From JBGSIC01 sp041751875 (lineage in GTDB: Bacteria > Bdellovibrionota > FAC87 > UBA2466 > JACKAF01): DNA of 64,000 nucleotides. The stretch is from positions 29,912-93,911 of the forward strand of contig JBGSIC010000025.1 in the NCBI GenBank assembly GCA_041751875.1. Direction: 5' to 3'. Each line of letters opens with the position of its first letter. The stretch's first letter is position 1. A program made the position numbers and the translations under genes. The notes under the pieces are model-generated. The model had not been told where the DNA came from, ran no database searches, and worked only from the letters and a program-made list of their open reading frames with translations. This document shows, one piece after another, positions 1-8,600 of this stretch.

Positions 1-1262
1 AGTTCTTGGGCTGCCTGATAATCACTCTGCTGCAAAAACGGATAGGAATGTCGGTACCCTGTGGCGAAAATAATTGCGTCATACTGTTCGTACTCATCCG
101 GTTCGGGCGCGAGTTCAGGCATTTCTAATTCAGTCAGAAAATTAAAGGCAACACGGCCTCCGGGCTGAATATCAGCCACCGTCGAACGTATTTGAATCTT
201 TCCTAATTTAATTGCCGCAACTATCCCTCTATCGACGATAGGCAGCTGCGCGAGCAGCCGGTGAGTGACCGGAGGGAAACCTAAACGATTCGGGTGCCCC
301 ACATACCAACGCTGAACGGCGTTAAACACCCATGATTCCAGCACCGGATGGAGCCAACTCGGACTACTTTGGGCAAACTCATCGGCTGGTTGTCCTAATA
401 CACGATTCGGTACGATCCACGGCGTAGTTCGCACTGATAGGACGACCTGCTTTGCGATTCCTGCAATTTCCGTTGCGATTTCAGAACCGGAATTTCCCGT
501 CCCGACAATCAGTACACGTTTGCCGCGAAAGGGTTCGGGCTCCTTATATTCAGAAGCATGAATGGCAGTGATACCGGAGGCACGTGCCTGTCCCCACATT
601 GTTTCCGGAACCCAGGCGTTTTCCTTGCGATGATGACCGGTCGCCACGATCACAGCCCGGTATTCTTTAAATTCAACGTGCATCCCGCTGCCGTGTTCTC
701 TCGGCGGAAACTGCACTTCCCAGGTTCCTTTTTCCGTCTTCTTTACTCCGAGTACGCGGGTTTCAAACCAAATATGACGGCGAAGGCCATGCCTCTCGGC
801 GTAATCATCGAGATAGCGTTTGGCGTCGGCAACCGTAAAGAAATCCGGCCACTCGCCCTTAGGAGCAACACGATCCAGGAAGGTGGTGACACGCGACGAA
901 TTAGTTTTCAGGCTTAAATACGCGGGACTCTGCGGGTTCTCTAAGTTCCATAGCCCCCCGATATCCTTCGATGCTTCGACCGTTTCAAATTCGATCCCGC
1001 GCGATTGCAGAGCGGCGGTTGCGGCAAGCCCTCCTGGACCAGCTCCGATCACCAAGACGGGCAAGTTTGCTTCGGTGGCCGAGAGTACGCGGCCGTCATT
1101 TCCCTTCGCCGCCCACTGAGACATCGAATCTACGCTAGCAATATGCAACTGTTGCCCACACTCTCTCCGAGCAAGCTCGGCCTCAACATAAGAAATTGCC
1201 CAATCAGAACCCTGAACCGGTAAGCAAAAGTACACGCCCACCAGGGAAACTAGCCATCTCAT
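1..1262 (-). CDS. Flavin-containing monooxygenase-like protein with N-terminal signal peptide (3' end outside window)
   Basis: FAD/NAD(P)H-dependent oxidoreductase of the flavin monooxygenase / Baeyer-Villiger superfamily. Reading leftwards from an ATG at 1262 (upstream GAGGGTGG) there is an open frame of at least 420 codons that runs off the window. The first Rossmann fingerprint VIGAGPGG lies near residues 71-78 and the NADPH-binding one, VLIVGTGNSGSE, near 235, separated by an FMO-like stretch ending HASEY. Unusually, the frame begins MRWLVSLVGVYF...VQG-SD, which looks like a Sec signal peptide, followed by about 45 residues before the FAD domain. An internal ATG (MSQWAAKG, about residue 47) would give an ordinary cytoplasmic enzyme, so the exported form rests on the upstream start. 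The substrate cannot be told from sequence. Confidence 0.8.
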   Translation of the reverse strand, partial: MRWLVSLVGVYFCLPVQGSDWAISYVEAELARRECGQQLHIASVDSMSQWAAKGNDGRVLSATEANLPVLVIGAGPGGLAATAALQSRGIEFETVEASKDIGGLWNLENPQSPAYLSLKTNSSRVTTFLDRVAPKGEWPDFFTVADAKRYLDDYAERHGLRRHIWFETRVLGVKKTEKGTWEVQFPPREHGSGMHVEFKEYRAVIVATGHHRKENAWVPETMWGQARASGITAIHASEYKEPEPFRGKRVLIVGTGNSGSEIATEIAGIAKQVVLSVRTTPWIVPNRVLGQPADEFAQSSPSWLHPVLESWVFNAVQRWYVGHPNRLGFPPVTHRLLAQLPIVDRGIVAAIKLGKIQIRSTVADIQPGGRVAFNFLTELEMPELAPEPDEYEQYDAIIFATGYRHSYPFLQQSDYQAAQE

Positions 1263-1359
1263 GCGCTCCACCCTCTTCTTTTCCTATCCGCTTGGGCAGG
1301 TCTTAGCACACGCTCAAGCGAGGCTGCACGGGATTTTTAAGACACACGTTTCCTATAAA

Positions 1360-1374
1360 CGGGGCGAAGCCCCG
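1360..1374 (-). terminator. Small GC-rich hairpin
   Basis: Six-base perfect arms CGGGGC/GCCCCG with a three-base loop, followed by TTTA on the minus strand. It could terminate read-through towards the monooxygenase gene; the T-run is short. Confidence 0.3.
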
Positions 1375-1534
1375 ACCTTTAAGCCTTAAACGGCAAACGC
1401 AGTAGATAGTCGTATAACTTTTATTACGAACTGGTCACGTGAACAGTTGATAGCTGCAAACCCTTAGTGGGAGCGCTTTTCCTTTTTTGGCTCGCTCAAT
1501 GAATCGGAAGTTTGAAGGTTTGGAATGGCCTAAA

Positions 1535-1577
1535 TCCGATCCACCGGGCCTGGGGGACAAGCCCGGTGGCAATCGGA
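1535..1577 (-). terminator. Long hairpin downstream of the Pro/Gly-repeat lipoprotein gene
   Basis: Arms tccgat+ccaccgggc (1535-1549) and gcccggtgg+atcgga (1561-1577) pair over 15 bp with a 2-base bulge. On the minus strand it starts about 29 bases after the stop codon at 1606. It is followed only by TTTA rather than a long T-run, so it is a weak intrinsic terminator or an mRNA-stabilising stem. Confidence 0.45.
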
Positions 1578-1605
1578 AAGTGTGCGATAGGCAACCGCTA
1601 CCCTG

Positions 1606-3858
1606 TTACCAGGCAGCAATCGTACGGAACCAGACGTCGACGATCTGTCGGATGACGGACCGGCCGTTGTCTTTCCGCTCGTAGGTTGACCGCTGACGGG
1701 TTTCGTTACCGTAAGGGTCGACCTCGTTAATGTTGATGTAGTTCAAGTTGATGGAAGCGACTTGCGCTTGGTGCATTCGGTACAACTCATTACGATCCGT
1801 ATTGCCGTTGAAGTTCCGGTCGCGCCACATCGCGAGTCGGTCCCACGCACGGTCAGCACGGGTGATAAGCCCGTCACCGTTCGAATCGAGTTCCTTTAGG
1901 GCTTCAAAGCCGTTGTCAGCTCTAAGACCATTATTAAGGATGGTAGCCGAGCCGAATAGCTCGCCACCGTCATCGATTCGACCGTTGCCGTTGCGGTCCA
2001 TGACGAGAAAGACGTCATCAGCCGCATTCACCCAACCGGTGTAAACAGGTTGGCCGTTGTTGTTTAAGTCGAAGTAGACGCCGCTATCTTCCACACCGCT
2101 CAACTTGATGCCGTTACCTTGGATGTCCATGACCAGAGGACTATATTGCTCCTCACATTGATCAGGGGCGTTCTGCGAGTTTTTGAAGCGACCATGCCAT
2201 ACCGGCAGTTCCATGCTCTTCGGCGTGTTCTTTGCCTTAAACTTGCGTTCGTGCATCGTGAGCAAGTTTTGGGGCTCATTCAAACACATGCCGTCCGCAT
2301 TCGTATCGTTGCAGACTTCCGCACGCACGATCGCGTCTCGCCAGTGCTGAGGCCAAGCCGCTTTAAGCGCGTCCATGTCGACGGCAAACTGAGAGTTATA
2401 TTTGCCCTTGAACAAGTCCACGCTACGCAGGTCAACCGTCTTCATTTTAATGTAGTCGGGTGCCGCGGTGGCTGACGGAGGAAGGCCGAAACCTAAACCC
2501 GCAAGCTGCGTCCCTTGTTTATTCTCAACATAGAACTGGAACCATTTGCTCAAGTACTGCGAACTTTTGCCTTGCCGCGGTTCCGGAACCGGATTGGTCG
2601 CTACAAGGCTTAAGATCGGACGTTCCGCGTCTTCAAAGAAGAGGAACGAAGGAATCTTGCTACGCATGTTCGAGCAAACACGCGTTAAGCGGTACTTGAT
2701 GATCTTGCCGTTGGGGATTTCTCCGCCATCGTCAGGACCAGGATTCGGGTTCCCGCCCGGAGGAATCACACCACCGTCTTCGCCAGGAGGATTGGTTCCC
2801 GGAGGATTCGTTCCCGGATCGGTAGGCGGATTAGGACCACCGGCCACAGGAGGAATCGTCGGAGGGTTGGTCCCCGGAGGATTTGTACCCGGATCCGTAG
2901 GAGGATTCGGTCCGCCCGCTACAGGGGGAATCGTCGGAGGATTGGTCCCCGGGGGATTCGTTCCCGGATCGGTAGGCGGATTAGGACCACCGGCTACAGG
3001 GGGAACCGTTCCGCCGTCAGGAGTTGTGGGCGTACTTCCGCCACCCGGAATCGTTCCGCCGTCGTTTCCCGGAGGACCATTCGGATCCGTGGGAGTCGAA
3101 CCCGTGTCGCCTGGAATGGTACCAGGGCCACCGGCCACAGGAGGAATCGTAGGCGTTCCACCGGGATTGGTAGGATCCGTACCGGGAGGCGTGGTGCCAG
3201 GATCGGTAGGTCCACCCGCAACCGGGGGTACCGTTCCGGGATCCGTGCCCGGAGGGGTGTTAGGATTTGTCGGGGGATTGGTCGGGTCTCCACCGCCAGG
3301 AGGAATCACGCCGCCATCATTTCCGTCGGGCGTTCCGCTACCGCCAGGGATAGAACCACCGTCAGTACCAGGACTTCCCACGCCGGGGATCGAAGGACCG
3401 CCCGCAACGGGAGGAATCGTGGGCGTACCGCCGCCTGGATTCATAGGATCGGTAGGCGTGGTACCCGGCTGGCTTGGTTGAGTCGGATCACTGGGCGTAC
3501 TAGGCGTGCTTCCTGTAGGAGGATTGGCTGCTGTATCTCCAGGATTTGTCGGATTAGAAGGTGTGCTCGGATTCGAAGGCGTGCTTCCCGGAAGAGAAGG
3601 ATCCGGAATAAAGCCACCGTCAGAGCCACCGTCTCCAGGATTTGCACCGGGTCCGCCAATCACACCACCATCGGTGGTTGCCGAATCGGAAGTGGCTCCC
3701 GCTACCGCGGCAGCCATCTCTTCTTGGTAGAAGGCGCTAGTGGCCAGAACGGCTTTCTCTTCGATAGAGCGTCCTTGGTTACAGGACGCCAAAATAAGTG
3801 ATGTGAACCCGAAGGTGAGGATGATGTGGAGCTGATGATGGAGTCTTATGTTACGCAT
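1606..3858 (-). CDS. Lipoprotein with long Pro/Gly/Thr repeat stalk and Ca-binding-like C-terminal domain
   Basis: 750 aa. The N-terminus carries a lipobox (LASC, Cys26; +2 is Asn, so outer-membrane sorting is expected). Residues about 60-390 are low-complexity Pro/Gly/Thr/Asp with recurring PPVAGGP, including three 25-residue units (PPTDPGTNPPGTNPPTI type) encoded by 75-bp tandem repeats at 2789-3013. The C-terminal 350 residues are globular and end with EF-hand-like DxNxNG loops (DRNGNGRIDDGGELFG, DSNGDGLITRADRAWD, DRNFNGNTD), the arrangement seen at the C-terminus of several RTX-type and other calcium-binding exoproteins. Probably a surface protein on a flexible stalk. It is the second gene of an operon with the vWA lipoprotein (60 bp gap). 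Function unknown. Confidence 0.8.
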   Translation of the reverse strand: MRNIRLHHQLHIILTFGFTSLILASCNQGRSIEEKAVLATSAFYQEEMAAAVAGATSDSATTDGGVIGGPGANPGDGGSDGGFIPDPSLPGSTPSNPSTPSNPTNPGDTAANPPTGSTPSTPSDPTQPSQPGTTPTDPMNPGGGTPTIPPVAGGPSIPGVGSPGTDGGSIPGGSGTPDGNDGGVIPPGGGDPTNPPTNPNTPPGTDPGTVPPVAGGPTDPGTTPPGTDPTNPGGTPTIPPVAGGPGTIPGDTGSTPTDPNGPPGNDGGTIPGGGSTPTTPDGGTVPPVAGGPNPPTDPGTNPPGTNPPTIPPVAGGPNPPTDPGTNPPGTNPPTIPPVAGGPNPPTDPGTNPPGTNPPGEDGGVIPPGGNPNPGPDDGGEIPNGKIIKYRLTRVCSNMRSKIPSFLFFEDAERPILSLVATNPVPEPRQGKSSQYLSKWFQFYVENKQGTQLAGLGFGLPPSATAAPDYIKMKTVDLRSVDLFKGKYNSQFAVDMDALKAAWPQHWRDAIVRAEVCNDTNADGMCLNEPQNLLTMHERKFKAKNTPKSMELPVWHGRFKNSQNAPDQCEEQYSPLVMDIQGNGIKLSGVEDSGVYFDLNNNGQPVYTGWVNAADDVFLVMDRNGNGRIDDGGELFGSATILNNGLRADNGFEALKELDSNGDGLITRADRAWDRLAMWRDRNFNGNTDRNELYRMHQAQVASINLNYININEVDPYGNETRQRSTYERKDNGRSVIRQIVDVWFRTIAAW
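2789..3013 (-). repeat. Three 75-bp tandem repeats inside the lipoprotein gene
   Basis: Units start at 2789, 2864 and 2939 and each encodes 25 residues of the stalk. They differ mainly at synonymous positions (for example ggatcggta against ggatccgta), with the first and third most alike. This fits expansion by in-frame duplication or gene conversion, so stalk length is likely to vary between strains. Confidence 0.85.
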
Positions 3859-3918
3859 ACTAAGCCTCCTTAGTGGGCGCCTCGCGATAGCGGGACGCCG
3901 GAAGGCTGAAACCCATTA

Positions 3919-4929
3919 TTAGGCTCCAGCTTGTTGTGAATAGCGCACTTCGATGGAATCGCCGTTATGCGGAATTGCATTACCGGTGAAAATGATAGAG
4001 TTGGTGGGTGAGTCGTAGTAGTAGCCATCCACCAACGAGTACGGCACTTCAGCGCCGTTTACATAAACCGTGATTCCCGTACCGGATGCTTGTGCAGCCA
4101 AAGGAAAGCGCACACCACGATCCGCGATAAAGCGAGCGATGTTCGCGTAAGTGGTCGGCAAATCCGCTAGGCAAATGCTACCTACGGCTCCAGTGCCCAT
4201 GCCGGCTTGCACCTGCATGTAACGTGTGCCCTGGCTCGCCACGGCGCACGCGCTCGAACCCGTGCCTACAATGGGAAACATCATCACGTCCACACCTTCA
4301 TTGCTCTTAATGCTGGTGAAGTTGGTAACGTAACGATCCACAGGGTGCGCAATCCAGTTGGGATTGTTTTCCGGTTCGACGCCCACGCAGTTATTCGCGC
4401 ATGAGAAATCGTCTTCATCGGTCAAAAAGATAACAATCAAAGGCACACCGGTTCTCAAAAAACGGTTGCCGTGATTCGCAAGAGCTACATAGGCTGATTC
4501 CAGCCCTTGTTCCCAGAAACTGGTGATACTGTTTTGGACGTTGTTAATAATTGAGGAAAAATCCGCGATCGGATCGGCTGACTGGCTTGAGACTACTTCC
4601 AGGTTGCTGGCGCTCTTTACCAGGTTACCCACGTGACTAAAATAGTCGGTTGTGACCATAGCCATGCGATAGTCGATCGCCTTGCGGCTATTGAGTGTGT
4701 TCAAGAAGGTGGTTAGGTTGTCGCGAACGTAATCGCGCTTGTCCTGCATACTAACCGAGTTGTCCAGTACCCAAAGAAAGTCATACTGCTCTGTGCTGGA
4801 AAGCTGAACAAAGCCCTCGCTGCGAAACACGCTCGAGGTAAACTTAAAGTTATCGGCGCATGCAGATAGCATCATGAGCAGAGCGAACAGTTTGACCTGT
4901 TTTAAGATACTCAAGGATTTGTTCTTCAT
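3919..4929 (-). CDS. von Willebrand factor A (vWA) domain lipoprotein
   Basis: 336 aa from the ATG at 4929, chosen because GGAG lies 7 bases upstream and the product then starts with a lipoprotein signal (MKNKSLSILK...LSAC, Cys24). A longer frame starting at 5079 adds 50 residues without signal character. The body is a vWA fold with a MIDAS motif DNSVS (DxSxS) in LWVLDNSVSMQ and the later acidic strand FLTDEDDF. vWA domains bind protein ligands through a metal ion; an envelope scaffold or adhesion role is inference. First gene of the operon with the stalk lipoprotein downstream. A possible -10 (TATGAT, 4974-4969 on the minus strand) lies about 40 bases before the start. Confidence 0.85.
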   Translation of the reverse strand: MKNKSLSILKQVKLFALLMMLSACADNFKFTSSVFRSEGFVQLSSTEQYDFLWVLDNSVSMQDKRDYVRDNLTTFLNTLNSRKAIDYRMAMVTTDYFSHVGNLVKSASNLEVVSSQSADPIADFSSIINNVQNSITSFWEQGLESAYVALANHGNRFLRTGVPLIVIFLTDEDDFSCANNCVGVEPENNPNWIAHPVDRYVTNFTSIKSNEGVDVMMFPIVGTGSSACAVASQGTRYMQVQAGMGTGAVGSICLADLPTTYANIARFIADRGVRFPLAAQASGTGITVYVNGAEVPYSLVDGYYYDSPTNSIIFTGNAIPHNGDSIEVRYSQQAGA

Positions 4930-5148
4930 GGCCGACTCCTTCGCATACGTACTTTTCGTTTCAGTTCCATCATAGCGCCGTGCGCACTGACAAACGGGTG
5001 CTTGGTTCAAGTGAATGCAAATTGAACAGGGTGAAGTGCTTGAGTCGCCTACCCTTTTCGGCAATATCTTGTTTTGCACAACATCATCTTCACAGTTTTA
5101 GTCCATGTTTTTGTTGGGTTTTTAGCGATTATGTCGACGTCATCATCT

Positions 5149-5177
5149 TTGCGTACAAACCGTGAAGTCTCTAGAAT
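5149..5177 (+). promoter_or_regulatory. Candidate sigma-70-type promoter for the PilZ-TPR operon
   Basis: TTGCGT (5149-5154) and TAGAAT (5172-5177) are separated by exactly 17 bases, and the expected start near 5184 leaves a leader of about 36 nt to the PilZ ATG at 5220. The -10 matches five of six consensus positions and the -35 three of six. Confidence 0.4.
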
Positions 5178-5219
5178 GAAAGTGGGAGATGATTCTCTGG
5201 GTGTACCTGAGGTGTGCTT

Positions 5220-5639
5220 ATGACGGAACGTAAACAGAAGAGCAGTCGAAGTGCCAAGCCTGCTTTAGTGCGCAAAAAGAAAAATAAGACACCGTCCCGT
5301 GTATTTCCCAGAGCGGATTTTCCTGGTCGCGTGTATGTCCATGACGCTGATAAACTATATATCGCTCCTCTAATAAATATTAGTGCGAGTGGTATCTTCG
5401 TTAAGGACATCACATCGATTCCGTGCGGGACTGAAGTCAAACTGGTGATCAAATCGCCCAGTCTGGCTCGGTCAATTCAAGCACGCGGGGATGTTGTGCG
5501 TGTAGAAAAGGGTAAGAACCGTCATGGGCTGGCGGTTCACTTCACTGACATCGCAAGCGACACTAAAAGTGTCATTGAAAAGTCAGTGGAAGTGAGCCAC
5601 CTGGACGGAACGCAGGAACTGCTGCGCGAAATTGCCTAA
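5220..5639 (+). CDS. PilZ domain protein
   Basis: 139 aa. Start taken at ATG 5220 because GAGG sits 7 bases upstream; a GTG at 5214 is also in frame. A basic N-terminus (KQKSSRSAKPALVRKKKNK) leads into FPRADF, then the core with ISASGIFVKD, matching the PilZ (D/N)xSxxG motif and beta-barrel. PilZ domains bind cyclic di-GMP and relay it to motility, secretion or polysaccharide machinery. The usual RxxxR arginines before the barrel are poorly kept (only R in FPRADF is clear), so nucleotide binding is uncertain. It sits 29 bp before a giant TPR envelope protein and is probably cotranscribed with it. Confidence 0.8.
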   Translation: MTERKQKSSRSAKPALVRKKKNKTPSRVFPRADFPGRVYVHDADKLYIAPLINISASGIFVKDITSIPCGTEVKLVIKSPSLARSIQARGDVVRVEKGKNRHGLAVHFTDIASDTKSVIEKSVEVSHLDGTQELLREIA

Positions 5640-5668
5640 GCGATTTTTTGTGTGTTGAGGGGGATAAC

Positions 5669-8600
5669 GTGTTTAATATTCATACACCGATCCTGGAGAA
5701 AAAGGACCGAGCCGGAATGGGCTCGTTGGCGCGACCGCTGTCGCTGACCAATCTCGCCATTACTCTTTTGGTGACTCTCTTCTTTTCACTTAGCGTGTTT
5801 GGTTCTGAAACCACACTGCGCAAACGTTTGACTATCACCAAAAAAACAAAAATCTCTTTCGCCCAAACGAGCAAAAAAGGCGAAGAGAACATGCCCATCG
5901 AAAAGATGGCCATCTTGGAGAAAAAACGGGAAGCCTTGATCGCCGATATTATGAAGTTCATGCGTCAGTCATCTGACTCGGAACAAAAAGACGAATTGCG
6001 CATGCGTCTGGCGAACCTTTACATGGAAGACTATTACTCCAAATTAAGTAAAGCGCAGCTCTTGCACCAAAAAGCACTAGAAGACTTCGATAAACTGCCT
6101 GAAAAAGAACGCAAGCGACGCCGTCCTCCTCAGATGGAAAAGGCGCAGTATCTAGATTCTTTGAAAAAGTCGCGCAACCTTTACCAAGGCATGCTCGCAA
6201 AAGTAAAAAACCATCCTCGCGGAGACGAGATTCTCTATTTCCTAGCCTCCTCTTCGCTTGATTTAAACCGCATGCAAGAAGCGATGACTTACTACGGTCG
6301 CTTGGCAGCCGAGTATCCGAAATCGCCCTACTACAATGAATCACTCATTCAGCTTGCCGACTATTACTTTGATAAAGCGAAGTGGGTTGACGCTCAAAAA
6401 TACTACGAAGATCTCATCCGGCTTAAGTACAAGCCGCTGATGGCTTACGCGTACTATAAAAGAGGTTGGTGCCAGTTCAATTCGGGTAATCCGAAGGGCG
6501 CGATCCAATCCTACCAGTGGGTGATTTCGCAGGATGAGAGTGATGCGGAGGGCAACAACCTGCGTATCCGAAATGAAGCTATCCGTGATATCGCCTTGAC
6601 ATTTGTCGACTTAAAACAACCTGAACAAGCCATCAGCTTTTATACGACATTGGGCGAGCCCTACACCCGACGCGGTTATGAGACCATGGCTTCCCTCTAC
6701 AACGAAGGGGGCCAGTACGCCAACGCCATTCAGTTGTGGGAAGCACTCCTAGCAAGCAACCGCACACACGAAAACAACCCGAAGTACGTCCTTGATATCG
6801 TCGAAGCGTACCGCCGAGGAAATCAAACGGCTCCTGCGATATCGGCTCTATTTAACAACCTTCCCGCTTACACCAAAAACTCCGGTTGGTATGAATTTCA
6901 CGCCAACAAGCCGCAACTGGTAAAAGAAGCGATTGAGGGTTTCGAAGACATGGCACGCAAACTCGCCATTGAAGCGCACGCTCAAGCGCAGAAAATGAAG
7001 AGCGACAAGCTCTATCAAAGCGCACAAGATCTTTATAGCTTGTACCTGGAGAACTTCCCCGATTCTGCGCACTCGACGCAGATCCGATTCTACTTAGCGG
7101 AAATTCTCTACAAGCGTAACGATTACAAGTCAGCGGCAAATCAGTACTACAAAGTGTACAAGAGTCCTGACGCGGGAAAACTCAAAGTTGATTCTATTCG
7201 CTATGCTTTGAACGCACTCGATCGCCAGTTGAACACCGACCGTAAAGAAGCCGGTCTGTCGACTATTTCCGCAAAGACTCAGGCTAAACTGGCGGATTCA
7301 GGTGACGCGAATCTGGAAGTCATTCCCTACACAAAGGTAGAGACCGGCTTTATTAAGATCGCAGAAGAGTACCTCAAAGATTTTCCCAACAACAAAGACG
7401 CTCCGGATGTCCTCTACACCCAAGCATACTTGCGTTACACCCATCATGAGCTTAACGAATCCTACACGGGCTTCTGGGAGTTCATGAAAAAGTACTCCAA
7501 GCACCCGTCAGCGTATTCTGCTGAGCATTTAATTTTAGATATTCTGAACCGGAAACAGAACTACGACAAATTGGTTGCCGCATCGGAACAGTTTCTTAAA
7601 ACGCCCGGTCTCACAAAACCTGAGTTCCGTGCGGAAGTGTCGCAGATTCTGCGCTCCGCGGAACTTAAACGCATCCAGGTGCTAGAAACTGCGGGCAAGT
7701 TTCAGGAAGCGGCCGATGGATACATAGGGTACACACAGGCTTACGGTGCGAAGGATCCTGTCCTTTATGAAAAGGCTCTCTATAACGCGAGCATCAACTA
7801 CACCAAAGCGGGTCAGACTTTGAAATCAGTCGAGACGCAAGAGAAGTTCCTGCGCCGTTTCAATACCAGCCCGTTTGCAAAAACGATGCTGTTAGCGGTA
7901 GCAAACACCTATCAAAAACTGGGTCGATTTAATAAAGCAGCTGATTTTTACTACGAATTTGCAAAACGATTCCCTCAAGAAGAACAGGCCAAAACTGCCC
8001 ACCGCTTGGCAGGCCTATTCTACTGGGGCAGCGGCAAAAATAAGGAGGCTGAAGGCGTGATGAATCAGTTCCTCACCGCCTATCCGAAGGGCAAAGAACG
8101 CGAACTTGTGCAAACAGATCTCTTGGGCATTTACGAAACCCAACGTGACTTCCCGAAGCAGGTAGCTTTTTACAAGAATAAGCGTGCCACGGAGAACAAC
8201 CCTGCTTCCTACGTGATTGACTCTGTACACATTGCGGACTTACTCGCCCAGAGCAACCCCAAAGCAGCGGCTGGTGTGTTCCAAGAGGTACATAACTTCT
8301 CGGCTCGCAACCTCGCATCGATCACTAAGGACAATGATGCCCGCAACGCTCTAGCCCGAGTGGAATTCTGGCGCGTCACTCAAGTGGAAAAACAGTTCAC
8401 CTCCATTCCTTTGAGTCTGCCGCAAGCTCGCTTGCAAGCAAACCTGAAGAACAAAATTCAGCTCTTGGGAACGCTTGAAAATGAGTACAAGCGAGTCGCT
8501 GCCTTGGGTAGCGGCGAGTGGGCCATGGGAGCTCTCTTTAAAACAGCGTCCGCTTATCGCCATATGGCACAAGCGGTAAACCAAGCGCCAGTACCGCCCG

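Larger units (their letters stand above)
1263..1605. other. Intergenic region, 343 bp
   Basis: Lies between two genes transcribed leftwards. It holds two hairpins, listed separately, and must carry any promoter of the monooxygenase gene. I see no convincing -35/-10 pair, sigma-54 site, RNA gene or small gene with a ribosome-binding site. Confidence 0.5.

Noticed and set aside
2789..3013. Regular 75-bp repeats resembling a CRISPR-like or satellite array
   Set aside because: Units are directly adjacent without spacers, remain in frame and encode a repeated 25-residue motif.
2546..3481. 311-aa plus-strand open frame, Gly/Pro/Val-rich
   Set aside because: It is the antisense of the Pro/Gly repeat stalk of the lipoprotein gene; repeats of GGN/CCN codons leave the opposite strand open. 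No ribosome-binding site or domain.
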